A stretch of DNA of 64,000 nucleotides, from positions 7,378,001 through 7,442,000 of the forward strand of contig JAULSR010000002.1 in NCBI GenBank assembly GCA_030512295.1, given 5' to 3'. The translations under genes and the position numbers were made by a program. Positions within the stretch are counted from its first letter, which is position 1; every line of letters starts with the position of its first letter. Shown one piece after another: positions 45,332 to 55,985 of this stretch. This stretch comes from Bombardia bombarda (taxonomy: Eukaryota > Ascomycota > Sordariomycetes > Sordariales > Lasiosphaeriaceae). The notes beneath the pieces were generated by a model. That model searched no databases. It worked only from the letters and a program-made list of their open reading frames with translations, and was not told the origin of the DNA.

Positions 45332-48232
45332 ATGCGGAAGTCTCGTCTCTCGTCGGACCAGCCGCAGTCGAGCAATCCATCGGCGGTGACGGTGCCGCCG
45401 CCGCCCAAAACTCCTGAACACGGCACCACTTCGTCTACGTCAGACTTGCCCAAGGCAACCGGCAAGAGCAGCTCTCAGGCAACGTCCGAGCGCAGCCCAC
45501 AGGCTCCCCTCACGGGCCGAGTCTCAAGCTCCAACAACAGGTCTACCTCGGCTACCATCAAAAATGCCGGCGTGCTCATCGATCACGCCGATGAGCTGCC
45601 GCCATGGGACCGCACCGTCGACGTCTTTTGGAATCGGCAGAAGCTCACTCAAGATAAGAAAGAGTTTGATGCCGAGCTTTCCTTCCAACAGAATATCGGT
45701 CGTCTCGCCTCCCAGAGCACCGCCGGCCTCACAGACACAGGCACCACTGCCCCCAGCAATGATCAGAAACAGGAGCAGAAGCCACCCACCACTCCATCCA
45801 TGCCCTCGGTGCCCTCCACTACGCCGAACGAGCAAAGTCCCTCCGTCTCGTCATCCTTCGAGTCCACCGCCACCCTTGTCTCCACCCCCAGCACCAGGCG
45901 CAAAGAGAATGCGGAGGCCAGGTACTTCACCCTGCCCGACCGAGTCCGCTTCATGATCGCAAAGTACGTTGTCGGCAGCTATGACAACGACAAGGCGATC
46001 CGGCTCAACAGCCCCTTCTTCTTCGACCCCGTCTGGCCCGTCAACCCCATCAACCGCCCGGGCGAGCGCTTCTACTCGACCGACTACTTCGATAGCCCCC
46101 AGTTAGCCCTCTGGCAGCTGGAAGCTTACACGTCTGTCTGCTTCGCCATGCGCGTCGACATACTGGCCACCTTCTTCCTCATGCGCCGCTTTCACGTCGT
46201 ATACTCACCCTTCGTCACGGCAAACACCCAGCCTGCCGCCGTCTTTTTCATGAAGCGTTTCGGCCCTTTCATGACGTGGATCACGCTCGAGGTTGACCTA
46301 TCCAAGCTGGCGGGTCATTGGCACCCTGCCTCGGCGCGCCTAGATATAGCCGCCACCCTGGGGCGCATCCGCCCCTTGGTCGATGACTTTGTCGAAGCGC
46401 AGCTGACGCGCCGGGGAACTGGCACGACGATTCAAAGCCTGGTGGTCCTTGTGCGTCGCTACTATGGCACGCGCCCAGCTACAACTACTCCCAATAAACC
46501 CAATAAGCGCAACCCGCCCATCCCCTACTGCGCCGACACGCATCTTCCCGCTGTACTTGACCCACTCAAAAAGCTGGGGAGCGTGCTGGACAGCTTGTGT
46601 ATAGTTGGTGCTAGCAAGCTCTTTGCGGGTCGCCTGCTCGCTGCCATTTGGGGCAAAGACCGCCCGCCCCAGTGGGATCGTGCTGCGGTGGACAGGCACT
46701 GCGGGTTCCGCACTCCGTCCAAGGGGTACCCCTTTCTCCCCGGGCAAAGGTCGGCGCTTGACTATGGCCCTCAAGGTGGCGGCGTGCATGTGGTAAGGCA
46801 TGAAGCGGACCCGAGGAGGTGGAGAGGCGCGTATGGATGCGTGCTGAGTAGAGATGTCGTGGTGACGAAGTTACAAACCACTGGAGCGGTGCAGTGCTTT
46901 AAGCTTTCTATTCCGAATGGGGGGGTCAAGTACATTGGTCCGGAGCCAAAGAGCTCTGTAGTCACTGTGGCTGCCGTCGCCTCTGCTGCTGCTGCTGTTC
47001 CATCTTCTTCGTCACGGGAAAGGAGCGGCGCTGGTGCTAAAAATATCAACACCAACACTATCACCATCAGCTCAAGCACTAGTATCACCCCTGATAACAA
47101 TGCTGGAAGCGGCAGTGCTATTGCAGCACTCGCCAAGGCAGCTGGTAGGACGTCAGCACTTGGTACCTTCGCTAAGGACGACCCGGATGCGGACGCGGCC
47201 GCCGACCAGCAGCGACTGGCCCTGATTGGACGATCCAGAAAGGAGAACACCTCTACTCCTGATGTTGCCCCAGCTTCAGCTTCAGGCGCAGAGAGCAGTA
47301 CTATTAAGATGTCGTCTAAACCGAGCGAGGTTACTGGCCTTTATTCCGCTGTTGCTGCTACCAGTTTTGACGCCGCTAGTAGCGAAAGGATATCTAAAGC
47401 ACGGCGGAATTGGGCTGATATTGATGCTGGTGCTAATAGGGGCAACTCAAAGGCGTTTACATTGGCTAGTAGTCACCCTGCTCGTTCTAAGCCCGTCGGA
47501 AAGTCTTATGCTTTCACGAAACGCGGCTACAGTCAGGCTCCTAGTGATAGCGAGGCCGATTTCCCACCTTTGTCGACTCCAAAATTCACACGCGGTGGTA
47601 GAAGCGGACAGGACGCCGATTTGCCCTCCCTCTCGCCGTCGACACCCACACGTGGCGGTGGAAGCGAAGGTGCTGCAAGTGTATGGAACAGAAAGCCCAC
47701 AGCCGTAATATCGCCGTCTTCATCTTCACCATCAGCGTCGTCATCTGCACCATCCTCGCCATCATCATCACGGATCCCAGTCTTTAAAAAACAGGCGACT
47801 ACGCCCCCACCATCATCCACAACCCAGCCACAACAGTGCCATACCATCGGAGTCGCCAGTGGCCGGGGGATCGCCCAGGGAGGACACGGCAGGGGAAAGC
47901 TGTCCATGTCGGTACCGTCGCCGCCGCTGACTAATATCTTTATCCGTAGGCCGTTGAGCATTACGCAGCATGCGCCTAGGAGGCGTAAGAGTGTTGTTAA
48001 CCCGGCCAAGGGGGATTCAGCAGATGCAAGTGCGAGTCAGGGTGGTCGTCATGGACAGAGTCTCAGCGTGGATGCGGATAATATCCAGAACAAGGGGAAT
48101 CGGGAGAATGATGACGAAGGGGACCAGGGGAAGGATAAGAACGAAAGGAAAAGGGGCGGCAGCATGCAGCGCAGCTTTAGCAGGCTAGTGAAGAAGGCTA
48201 GTGGCCTGTCTTTTGTTAAAAACAAGGGCTGA
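45332..48232 (+). CDS. Unrecognised 966-residue protein with disordered tails
   Basis: One exon from ATG 45332; the frame is open further upstream but only from a TTG, so this ATG is the first usable start. I do not recognise the family. Residues 1-190 are Ser/Thr/Pro-rich and probably disordered. A globular, fungal-looking region (about 195-520) starts ARYFTLPDRVRFMIAKYVVG, which resembles the short helical motif at the head of many fungal F-box-like or 2EXR-type proteins (weak inference), and includes WQLEAYTSVCFAMRVDILATFFLMRRF. The remaining 430 residues are Ser/Ala-rich, with two similar units (SEADFPPLSTPKFTRGGRSG and DADLPSLSPSTPTRGGGS), and end in a basic KKASGLSFVKNK. No signal peptide or clear membrane helix. 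Codon bias weakens in the tail. Confidence 0.72.
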   Translation: MRKSRLSSDQPQSSNPSAVTVPPPPKTPEHGTTSSTSDLPKATGKSSSQATSERSPQAPLTGRVSSSNNRSTSATIKNAGVLIDHADELPPWDRTVDVFWNRQKLTQDKKEFDAELSFQQNIGRLASQSTAGLTDTGTTAPSNDQKQEQKPPTTPSMPSVPSTTPNEQSPSVSSSFESTATLVSTPSTRRKENAEARYFTLPDRVRFMIAKYVVGSYDNDKAIRLNSPFFFDPVWPVNPINRPGERFYSTDYFDSPQLALWQLEAYTSVCFAMRVDILATFFLMRRFHVVYSPFVTANTQPAAVFFMKRFGPFMTWITLEVDLSKLAGHWHPASARLDIAATLGRIRPLVDDFVEAQLTRRGTGTTIQSLVVLVRRYYGTRPATTTPNKPNKRNPPIPYCADTHLPAVLDPLKKLGSVLDSLCIVGASKLFAGRLLAAIWGKDRPPQWDRAAVDRHCGFRTPSKGYPFLPGQRSALDYGPQGGGVHVVRHEADPRRWRGAYGCVLSRDVVVTKLQTTGAVQCFKLSIPNGGVKYIGPEPKSSVVTVAAVASAAAAVPSSSSRERSGAGAKNINTNTITISSSTSITPDNNAGSGSAIAALAKAAGRTSALGTFAKDDPDADAAADQQRLALIGRSRKENTSTPDVAPASASGAESSTIKMSSKPSEVTGLYSAVAATSFDAASSERISKARRNWADIDAGANRGNSKAFTLASSHPARSKPVGKSYAFTKRGYSQAPSDSEADFPPLSTPKFTRGGRSGQDADLPSLSPSTPTRGGGSEGAASVWNRKPTAVISPSSSSPSASSSAPSSPSSSRIPVFKKQATTPPPSSTTQPQQCHTIGVASGRGIAQGGHGRGKLSMSVPSPPLTNIFIRRPLSITQHAPRRRKSVVNPAKGDSADASASQGGRHGQSLSVDADNIQNKGNRENDDEGDQGKDKNERKRGGSMQRSFSRLVKKASGLSFVKNKG

Positions 48233-48788
48233 ATACGTGCTTGTCTTCTCTACGTCAAGTGTCGGCCGAGTACATTTATTAAAGATGAGGGTTTTGTGTA
48301 CAATTGGCGTATTTTTGGAATTTGGATCGGGACTGTCATCAGACATCAGTTGGGGTCTCGTCATCAGTTACGAGGTACGATACGTGTGCCGTTGGCGTTT
48401 ATGAGCGAATTTGGGATACAACTATTACTAATTGGATTGAAGGGGGAGATTATTGTGGACATTTTGAGCGGGTTACCTGGTTTTGTGTTTTCTCCTGGTT
48501 GAGGTCAGCAAGTATCGGATTTTATTGTGGTTTCTGCCTAAGTTCCAACTACCTGAATGAAAGACAATACCGCGCTATTAAGAGTATGCTACTTTTAATG
48601 AAACCGATTTATGGGTTGATAAAGGCGACAAATTCTATCATTTTGAGGATGACAACCTGAAACTGATCAGCCAGAACACGATTGATCCGGCCTGCCTCCT
48701 TTTCAATTCCAAAAAAGCAATCCAAACAAAACAAACCCCTCTATCCTCTGCCAAAATTCCCAGCATCTCTCGAGCACAATAATCCGTC
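48233..48788. other. Intergenic between convergent genes
   Basis: T-rich 3' flanks of the 966-residue gene and the SDR gene. No gene recognised. Confidence 0.4.
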
Positions 48789-49826
48789 CTACTCCAAAAT
48801 CGAGACCATGTCCAAATAGCTCCTCTGCGTCACGCCGCCGTACCCATCCCGATCAGTACTATAGCTCAAATACTTCCACTCTTCCGTCAGCTTGAGCATC
48901 TCCTCGCACTTCTGCCTCACATGGTCATATGCATCCGACCCCAGCACCACGCGCACCGCCCACTTCTTGCCCGTCACTCCCCCCTCCACACCCAAACCCA
49001 TCGTCACAACAGCCACCATCCTCTCCGCCACCCTCGCCGCATCCCCGGGCATAAACGCCATGGGATCAGACCCAAACATGCCCATCAGGTCGGCAAACCC
49101 CTTTTCGTACGCTTTCAGTGCCCCTCCAGACTCTTCACCAGTAGTGGTGGCAGCAGCAGCAGCAGGCTTCTCCTCGCGCGGCTGCCCCAGATGCGTCAGA
49201 CAGCCGCCGCACTCAAAGGCGACGCACTGGATGCCCAGGGGCTTGAGCTCCTTGTGCAGGCCCTCGACGTAGGCGCTGAGTGCGGCCTTCGAGGCGGCGT
49301 AGTGCGACATGAAGGGCAGCGGGGCCCACGCGGTGCTGGAGGATGTGAAGCCGATGCGGGCGGGTTTGCCGGCGGCGGCGCGGGCGCGGAGTAGGGGGAG
49401 GATGGCGCTGGTGATGTGCATTTGGCCGAAGAGGTTGACGGTGAACATTGTGTTGATGTAGGCGTCGCTTTTTAAGGGGATCAGTACAGTTGGTTATTTG
49501 GTATGGAAGGATAGGGAGTTGGGGGGAGAGGGTACTGACTCAGATTCTTCTGCGCTGCGTATAGCAGACATGCCTGCGTTGTTGAGCAGAATGTCAATGT
49601 GGCCAAAGATGTTCCAGGCTTCGTTGATCTTGGCGGTGATGACCTCCCGGCCGGCTGCGACATCGAGCTCGAGGAGGGCGACGGAGTCGGATTTGATGGA
49701 ACCCAGACGTTGCTCGACCTTGCGGCCGGCGGCGATGATCTTGTCGCCGCGCGAGATGATTTGGTCGACGAGGGCGCGGCCGATGCCCGAGGTGGTGCCG
49801 GTAACGAGCCAGACGAGAGGTGCCAT
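48789..49826 (-). CDS. Classical short-chain dehydrogenase/reductase
   Basis: Two exons (49540-49826, 48789-49467), intron 72 nt (GTCAGT...AAAAAG), total 966 nt, 321 residues. Rossmann fold with cofactor motif TGTTSGIG (residues 9-16), a D in LELDVAA, NNAG at the end of strand 4 and an active-site YAASK (YxxxK) preceded by the catalytic Ser in FTSSSTAW. An Arg at the end of strand 2 (AAGRK) suggests NADP preference (inference). The family is close to retinol-dehydrogenase-like and Ayr1-like SDRs in fungi; the substrate is unknown. An insertion rich in Ala/Thr (PAAAAATTTGEESGG) sits after GGCLTHLG and a helical extension follows. The donor GTCAGT is less usual but the junction restores SDDAYINTMFTVNLFG exactly. 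No signal peptide. Confidence 0.92.
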
Positions 49827-49916
49827 TGTGGGATAGATGTTGTTAAGGTTGGGAACGGTGATCAGTCAAATGGACTAGAGGTGCAAAATGATGGTGATGA
49901 AAGTGATGAAAGTGAA

Positions 49917-49951
<35 letters not shown>

Positions 49952-50545
49952 CAACAATACAAGAGAGCGACAAGAGGCAAAGCGAACACCATCTTTATAT
50001 CCATCTCAAATCTCAGAGTTTATCCCCATTATCACAACCATACTTCTGCACAGCCTTCGACAAAACACGAGATGGCGACCCGGGCTCATCGAGGAGCCCG
50101 ATGTATGTCTAGACCCTTGAAAACATGAATAAGAATAAGATGCAGTTTCCCTCGTTAAGCAGCTTCCGATTGGTGCTGCCCGATCCGGCGGTCGCAGCCG
50201 TAAAACGCACCCGGGGCCTCGGCCAACTATAGACGATGGAACGTCCTAGCCAGCGGTGATGCGGCCGGTGTGGGGGACCCCTGCAGCCACTCACAGTCAC
50301 GTCCAATGCGGGAGACGCGGTCGCTGCGGTCGATGCGGCCGCACAAAGCGGTGACAGTCCGCATGCTAGTCCACGACGGGCACCTCCGCCCCCCTGCGCC
50401 AAGACCATGACAAGCGCCCAGCTGGCTGACTGATGATAACCCCCTGTGTCCCCGTGTTGCTGCCTTGAACCATCTGCAAGATGATATTCGCTGGCAGCAT
50501 TTTATATCTTCCTTTCCCATTGAGACACATAACGACCCAATCGGT
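49827..50545. other. Intergenic upstream of the SDR gene
   Basis: Non-coding: promoter of the SDR gene and 3' flank of the HET gene. It contains an (ATG)n array at 49917-49950. Confidence 0.4.
49917..49950. repeat. (ATG)n microsatellite
   Basis: About 11 uninterrupted ATG/GAT triplets roughly 100 bp upstream of the SDR start codon, hence in its promoter or 5' leader. Confidence 0.92.
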
Positions 50546-52006
50546 TTAAAACAGCACAAACACCTCCTCATTACCCTCCACGCCCTGAAGATACTCCCCC
50601 TCCATGATCCCCTCAACAAAGCACTCCCCAGCCAACTCAAACTCCTCCTCCACTCCCCGCTCTCCTCCCTGGGCCTCACCTCCTGCCCTATACACAGGTC
50701 GCAACAAAAACGGCACCCTCCCTCCATCCAGCACAGCAACAACATCCCCCTCCCTCGCAGTCCACGGACACAGCCCTTGTCGTCCATCTGCCGTCACAAA
50801 GAAACACCTATCAATGCAAGCCGGCACCTCCTCCGTCTCGTACTGTTCATAAGCCCCCTTCCCCGTAGACTCCAGCGCATACATCGTCCGCTCCTGAAAA
50901 TACCGACGGTGCGACGACAGGTGGTCATAATACTCCCAACGCAGCCGAGTAAGATCCGCAATCTGCTCGTCCTTGCTAGCACCGGGGCGCGCCCACACGC
51001 CCGAGTGGCCGCAGGTGTCGATCATCTTGTCAAAGACCTCCTGCATGCTGCCCGAATGGGCGGGACGGGGGGTGTGATCCAGGGCCACAATCGCCCCGAC
51101 TCTGTGTCCGCGGAGGCTGAGTACCGGGCGTTTGTCAACATGAACTCCTCTATCCTCGCTATGATCAAGGCGGAGTAGATCCAGATCCGGCAGTCTGTCG
51201 TTGGAAGCCCGAAAAGAGCAAAACTGCGATAGCAGGTTGATGCGCGCCCACTTTGCGTAGTCTTCAGTCCCCAGCGCCCATGTTGGTCGCGCAAGGGGCC
51301 CCTTTACCCGCGGGTCGTTGTCGCAGAGGATTCGCTGCCACGCTCTCACCGGTTGGCAGTGGGTGAAGGACAGGATATCCAGCGAGCGGCATGTCCCAAT
51401 CCACCATCGCGTAAAGTCAGCCATGACATTTGCCAGCGGCTTGTCGTAGCTCGGCCGCAGCACAAGCGGCAGGTCCTTTGCGACAGACGTCTCCTCCCCA
51501 AAGGCCAGCAGCGCAAACAGCTTATCCCTCGGATCCGTCGCCTTCAGATCCTGCGCCGCAAGAAAAACCTCCAAGATAGACAGAGACTTCTCCTCATTTC
51601 CCACCACCGCCATCTCGTCACCAGCCATATCCCCGTCCCTTGCCCGCCACCTCTTCCTAACACCCACCAGCGTGCCCCAGACCGGCGGCATGGCAGTCCG
51701 CCACCCTCTCAAAAGCATCGCGAACTTCTTGTACCGCGGCTCATCCATCAGCCCATTAACATACAACAGCTCCTTCCACTCCACCGTCTCCTCCCCACAA
51801 TGCACCAGCGCCCTCCGCGCCAGCGTCGCCTCCTGCGCCACCCACACGCGCTGGAACCACGGATGCTCAAACAGCGCCTGCATCAGGTTCGGCAAATGGG
51901 TGTTGCCCTGCCCGCCAGCGGCCTGCACCGCCTGTGAGTCAAATCCCCTCTCCGCCTCCTCAAACACGGCCCACATGGAGCTGGACACCTCGTCGCCCTT
52001 CTTCCA

Positions 52007-52040
<34 letters not shown>

Positions 52041-53150
52041 TCGATGCGCGCATCCACCGCCTCCACACTGACCATGTGCTTCGTCCCCGCGCAGCGACAC
52101 CGGTCTCTGCCGCCGCCGGGACACTGGCGGTGGTCATAATTATAGATGTCGCGAACCACGCGCAGCGCCGTCTCAATGCCCGACGAGCCGGCGGTGCCGA
52201 GCCATATGTGCACCGCCCTGGCGCGCGAGCAGATGTCGCCCATCAGGCCGACCTGGCGTCCCCGCTCCTGCACGTCCAGCTGGTTGATGCAGACTGCGTC
52301 GATCCAGATGCGGAGCGGCGGTGCGTCGTCGCTGGGGCTGCGAAGCCGGCGGACGGCAGCCTCGATTGTGGGAGAGATGCCAAACTGCTGCTGCCGAGTG
52401 CTCCTGCTGCTGCTGGCGCCGCTGCCTTCGATTTCGAGGGTCATGTCAGCCCGCTCGGTGCTGTCGCCCCAGCAGTATGACAGCGCGTCGAACTCCACCC
52501 CCCCCTGCCGGCCGAGATCCACAAGCTCAAGGTGCGCCTGGACAGGGTCGTTCAACGCCCCGGCGGGGTTAACCACCAGCACGCGGATCTGCTGCTCGCC
52601 TGGCAGCAGCCAGCACATCTCGTACGGCAGATATCTCGTAAGCACGAGCGACTGTTGGGGCTCATCATTCTGGCCGGCGACATCATTATCATCATCATTA
52701 TTATTATCAAGCGGCTCGTACTCGATGCTGATGGTGCCCTCGCGCGCGACGTTGACGGAGCCCAGGTAGGCGGCCCTGGGGACGATCTGCACGACGTCGT
52801 CTGGGCGGGACCGTATGGACCCAGGTCTCGAGCAGCGGTTCGTCGGATGATGCGAAGTCCCGGCGGGTGGTGACTTTTGCGGAAGTCGGGGTTGTCGGAG
52901 TTGTCGACTTGGTAGTGGTGGCTGTGGATCCTGATGGCGCGCATGTCGCTCCTTGCCGGTGGGACGGCGGAGGAGAACGTCGAACCAGACAAGACCAGCA
53001 TGGGCGTCAGTCGTGATGGAGATCAAATGAGCAGAGTACCTCGGCAGTTTCTCTCACCTTGCCGCCTTGGCCATGAGAGTCGGTTGTGAACTCGACGGCT
53101 ACAAGGGCGCGTGCGTCAGACGGCACTGTGAGCTCGACGAAGGGGCGCTG
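50546..53150 (-). CDS. HET-domain (heterokaryon incompatibility) protein, 5' end unresolved
   Basis: A long open frame ends at 50546. HET blocks are clear: FDALSYCWGD (block 1), LRIWIDAVCINQLDVQERGRQ and VHIWLG (block 2), and WFQRVWVAQE with LAAQDLKATDPRDKLFALLAFG (block 3). The C-terminal region ending GDVVAVLDGGRVPFLLRP...GECFVEGIMEGE is the usual tail of such proteins, so the 3' half is complete. HET proteins act in the cytoplasm in non-self recognition and cell death between incompatible hyphae. N-terminally, DDVVQIVPRAAYLGSVNVAREG joins block 1. Upstream of it conserved-looking residues jump frame three times between about 52805 and 52950, each time by one extra base. No ATG opens the frame near 53026 (the codon is TTG). 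A plausible earlier segment, FVELTVPSDARALVAVEFTTDSHGQ, lies at about 53065-53150. The true start and any 5' introns are unknown. Confidence 0.85.
52805..52950 (-). other. Stretch read out of frame inside the HET gene
   Basis: In the long open frame this part reads as Pro/Arg/Gln-rich nonsense. The +1 frame reads DMRAIRIHSHHYQVDNSDNP and then FRK, and the next frame reads VTTRRDFASSDEPLLETWVH and then TVP. Switch points are near 52945-52952, in an A4 run at 52875-52878 and in a C3 run at 52803-52805. Three one-base additions cancel, so the downstream HET domain stays in frame. Confidence 0.5.
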
Positions 53151-53879
53151 TGGGCAGTGCTCGTCAGTTTGGATTAGGGCTTTGCGTGTTGAGACGCATT
53201 CTTTTACAAGACCAGGTCCAATTAGTTGACACTTCGAGCCAATCGGTATGCAGAGCTGACAGCGGCAGGATCATCAACCTTGGCGCCATTGAAGAATGAT
53301 GTGGTCGGGTATTCGTACTTGGGTGTGTTGAGGGATGTGGTGTTCCGGGGGAGGGGTTTTTAGGGCCTTCGATCGCTCCTACCCGCCAACTCCCCTGTCA
53401 AGCCGCCTTAGCAGGCCGCTACTGCACGGTCCATGGAGACGGAAGTTTACTGGGAAACAAGCGCCAGAAGTCAAGGTAGAGCTAAAACCTTTGAGCCCCG
53501 ACAGCCGACGCTCGTAACAGAGACGAGGGTTAGGGTAGATTCTGGCCGAAGAGATATAACACTTCGCGGACTTGAATTCATAATAAATTCTCTGAGTACC
53601 GTAATCACTCATGAGGATGACAAGTTTTTACAATGATCCAAGAGAAATCATCAGAAAGTTAACCGGTCAGTCCGAAATTTGGCCTGTCATTGGTTGTTGT
53701 GTTGAACATAATTTCAAGCCCGAGTATGTTAGTTACCATTTGTGGCTGGAACGACTTGTCGTTGGTTCCGTGAATGCTGCACGTTACTCATCATCCAAGT
53801 GAGCACAGAGCTGCCAAGGTTCTATAATGTGCTCAGTTTGATAGGTGACTGTTCGAGGCTTTACATATCTGAATTGCCC
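53151..53879. other. Intergenic upstream of the HET gene
   Basis: No gene recognised. It might contain the HET promoter and missing first exon(s): a frame reading NTPKYEYPTTSFFNGAK near 53260-53325 looks protein-like but no start codon or splice chain could be built. Confidence 0.35.
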
Positions 53880-54357
53880 GCAGCAATGTTAAGGGGAATT
53901 CCAAAAGCAAAAGCAACCATGCACATCACCTCCTCCTCCACCCCTCCCTCCACCTCAGAAGGAGTAGCCATCAACCCAGCATACCTCTCCCACCCGCTCG
54001 ACCTCGAGCTGCTGGCCAGACATATGTACTTCATGGACCGGAAACTAAGCCAGACGGCGCCGCTGGGCGGGCTGCTGGAGGATAGAGGGGCGGGCAAGTT
54101 TGCGGATCTGGAGGAGGCGAGGCAATATGTGCGTCGCACCAGGACAAGGGCGCATCATTTTACGAGTATGTGCGCGATGGCGCCGAGGGCGGTGGGCGGG
54201 GTGGTGGATGAGAGGTTGAGGGTGTGTGATGCGAGTGTGGTGCCGCTGACGCTGAGGGCGAATACGTAGGCGGTTATGTATGGGGTTGCCGAGAGGGGGG
54301 CCGGGTTGATTTTGGAGGTTCTGGTTTTGGGGTTGGGGAAGGGGGAGGGGAGGAAAT
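53880..54357 (+). pseudogene. GMC oxidoreductase C-terminal relic
   Basis: Translation shows the C-terminal part of a GMC-family flavoenzyme (choline dehydrogenase / aryl-alcohol oxidase type): MHITSSS, INPAYLSHPLDLELLARHM, LEEARQYVR, HHFTSMCAMAPRAVGGVVDERLRV, CDASVVPLTLRANT. Then comes an in-frame TAG at 54267-54269, after which AVMYGVAERGAGLI continues the family C-terminus to a final TGA at about 54357. Intact members read GN(I/T)Q(A/S)xxYxxAERxA, so the TAG replaces Gln (CAG to TAG, a C-to-T change). Some eight residues are missing before CDAS. Nothing upstream of about 53880 can be recognised as the FAD-binding part, so only about one quarter of a gene remains. GMC enzymes oxidise alcohols or sugars using FAD; this copy cannot. 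Confidence 0.8.
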
Positions 54358-55063
54358 GAAGGATGTGTTGGATACGGGTATATCAGGGCGGTCGGGCAGG
54401 TTGTTGTCTTCAGTTGAGAGAATAGGCAACAAATGAGTATTTATGTTAGCGCACAGCTATTGTTAACAATCAACGGACCGTTTGCATCGTTGAAACTGTA
54501 AAACATGACATTGTTGTTCACGTTTTCTGCGGTTTGGGGGTCGTGACATGGTCAATGCTGGTCACTTTTGTTGACCTTGCCCCTGTCGTAGTTTAAGATG
54601 CCCAATCAGTGTACAATGGCCCGCCGCTTTCGGCATCTACGTCACTGCTAAAGTCAGCATCCTTGATTAAGGTTATTAATCCAGGGGTATACCTGCGGCT
54701 GGTATTTATTTTGAGGGATTCTGGCGGAGTAACCACATGGGGTTCTAAATTTATTGCGAGTGAGAAAACATCAAGATCAACAATACAGTTACAACTTATA
54801 CCCGGATTGGATTACTTTCGATTACATAACAAATCATCAGCTCTCACCCCATGCATGTTTAGTTTGGCGGTTACTTATCAGATAGTGTTTAATATTAAGT
54901 TGTTCAAAGCCTCATCCTGGTCAGGATCTTGTGCACTTGTTCCCTCGGGTCTGGTCGCGCCCACATCAAATCAACACTCAACTCACAAACCACCACCATT
55001 ATCGCCAACCAACCAGCCCCACATACATACCTCTCAACAGGTAATTAGTGAACACCACCCACA
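54358..55063. other. Intergenic, AT-rich patch
   Basis: No gene recognised. 54.4-54.9 kb is visibly richer in A/T than its neighbours and could be older decayed DNA next to the GMC relic. The last 100 bp, with CAACCAACCA-type tracts, probably form the promoter and leader of the next gene. Confidence 0.4.
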
Positions 55064-55681
55064 ATGAAACTCTGGCCCACCCTTGGCCCCATCGTGGTCA
55101 AACCTACAGGCTACCCCCAAATCGAAAACGCGTCCTGGTATGCCACCAACAAGTTCCACCACATGCCAGAATCCGCGTCAGAAACAGAAGCAGACCGCAT
55201 CGGCCTCGCCCTCTCCTCCTTCCAGCTCAACGGCCCCAACGGCATACACACCTGTCTCGTGCACCCGCTCAACGGCAACCAACTATGCTTTCGACTATGG
55301 GATCCCATCGGCGAAGCTTATTTCGTCTCACAAGCCAAGACAGTACAACACATCATCCTCAAGCGGTTTATCAGCGTTCGTCGAGACCGTGGGAGTGATG
55401 ATCCCACCGTCACCACCGGGGAAGAAAAGAAAGAAAAGCACAAGAAAAGCGGCCATGTAGCAAGCGTCCATGATATCAGCGAGCGGGACATGCTGCGCAT
55501 CCTGGGCCGGCCCAAGGTTATTCCATATGTGAGGCCGAGGGGGTTGAAGAGGGAGCCGGACTATCGGTTTCCAGAGTATCTCGTGCTGCGGCCGATGACG
55601 CGCGGCGGACAGACGAGCTGGGATGCGGGGCCAAAGGTGAAGAGGGTGTTTTTTGAGGATAAGGCGTGGGAGCCGGTATGA
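55064..55681 (+). CDS. Unrecognised 205-residue protein
   Basis: Single exon in good start context (CCCACAATGA). I do not recognise the family. The sequence opens MKLWPTLGPIVVKPTGYPQI and has a likely beta-rich middle (IHTCLVHPLNGNQLCFRLWD, GEAYFVSQ), a Lys/Glu-rich insertion (EEKKEKHKKSGHV) and a basic, aromatic C-terminal part (DYRFPEYLVLRPMTRGG, KRVFFEDKAWEP). No signal peptide, membrane helix or known catalytic motif. Coding is supported by frame length, GC3 bias and a protein-like composition on this strand versus low-complexity readings in the other frames. It could be a conserved fungal orphan or the remains of a longer gene. Confidence 0.6.
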   Translation: MKLWPTLGPIVVKPTGYPQIENASWYATNKFHHMPESASETEADRIGLALSSFQLNGPNGIHTCLVHPLNGNQLCFRLWDPIGEAYFVSQAKTVQHIILKRFISVRRDRGSDDPTVTTGEEKKEKHKKSGHVASVHDISERDMLRILGRPKVIPYVRPRGLKREPDYRFPEYLVLRPMTRGGQTSWDAGPKVKRVFFEDKAWEPV

Positions 55682-55922
55682 GCGGTGGTTGATTAAGGTG
55701 GCATGTTGAAGTACCGAGAGTTGTAAATTTAGTTTCGGTGGGTATATATATCAGCATGTTGGTACCGACCTAGGGAAGAACCTCATAATACTGCATGGAC
55801 GCGAGATGCTCATCAGGGAACGAGAATATTTACGGAATTGCATGCGGGTGTCTCACTACCACCTAACTTGACTTCAAGCTTCAAATCCTCAGCGCCATCT
55901 CCACGACATATTTACCTAGGGT

Positions 55923-55985
55923 CCCTACCTACCTACCTACCTACCTACCTACCTACCTATCTACCTACCTATCTACCTACCTATC
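55923..55985. repeat. (CCTA)n microsatellite with CTAT variants
   Basis: About 15 copies of CCTA/TACC, the last third interrupted by TATC variants. It sits at the possible splice donor of the hypothetical frame to its right. Confidence 0.93.
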
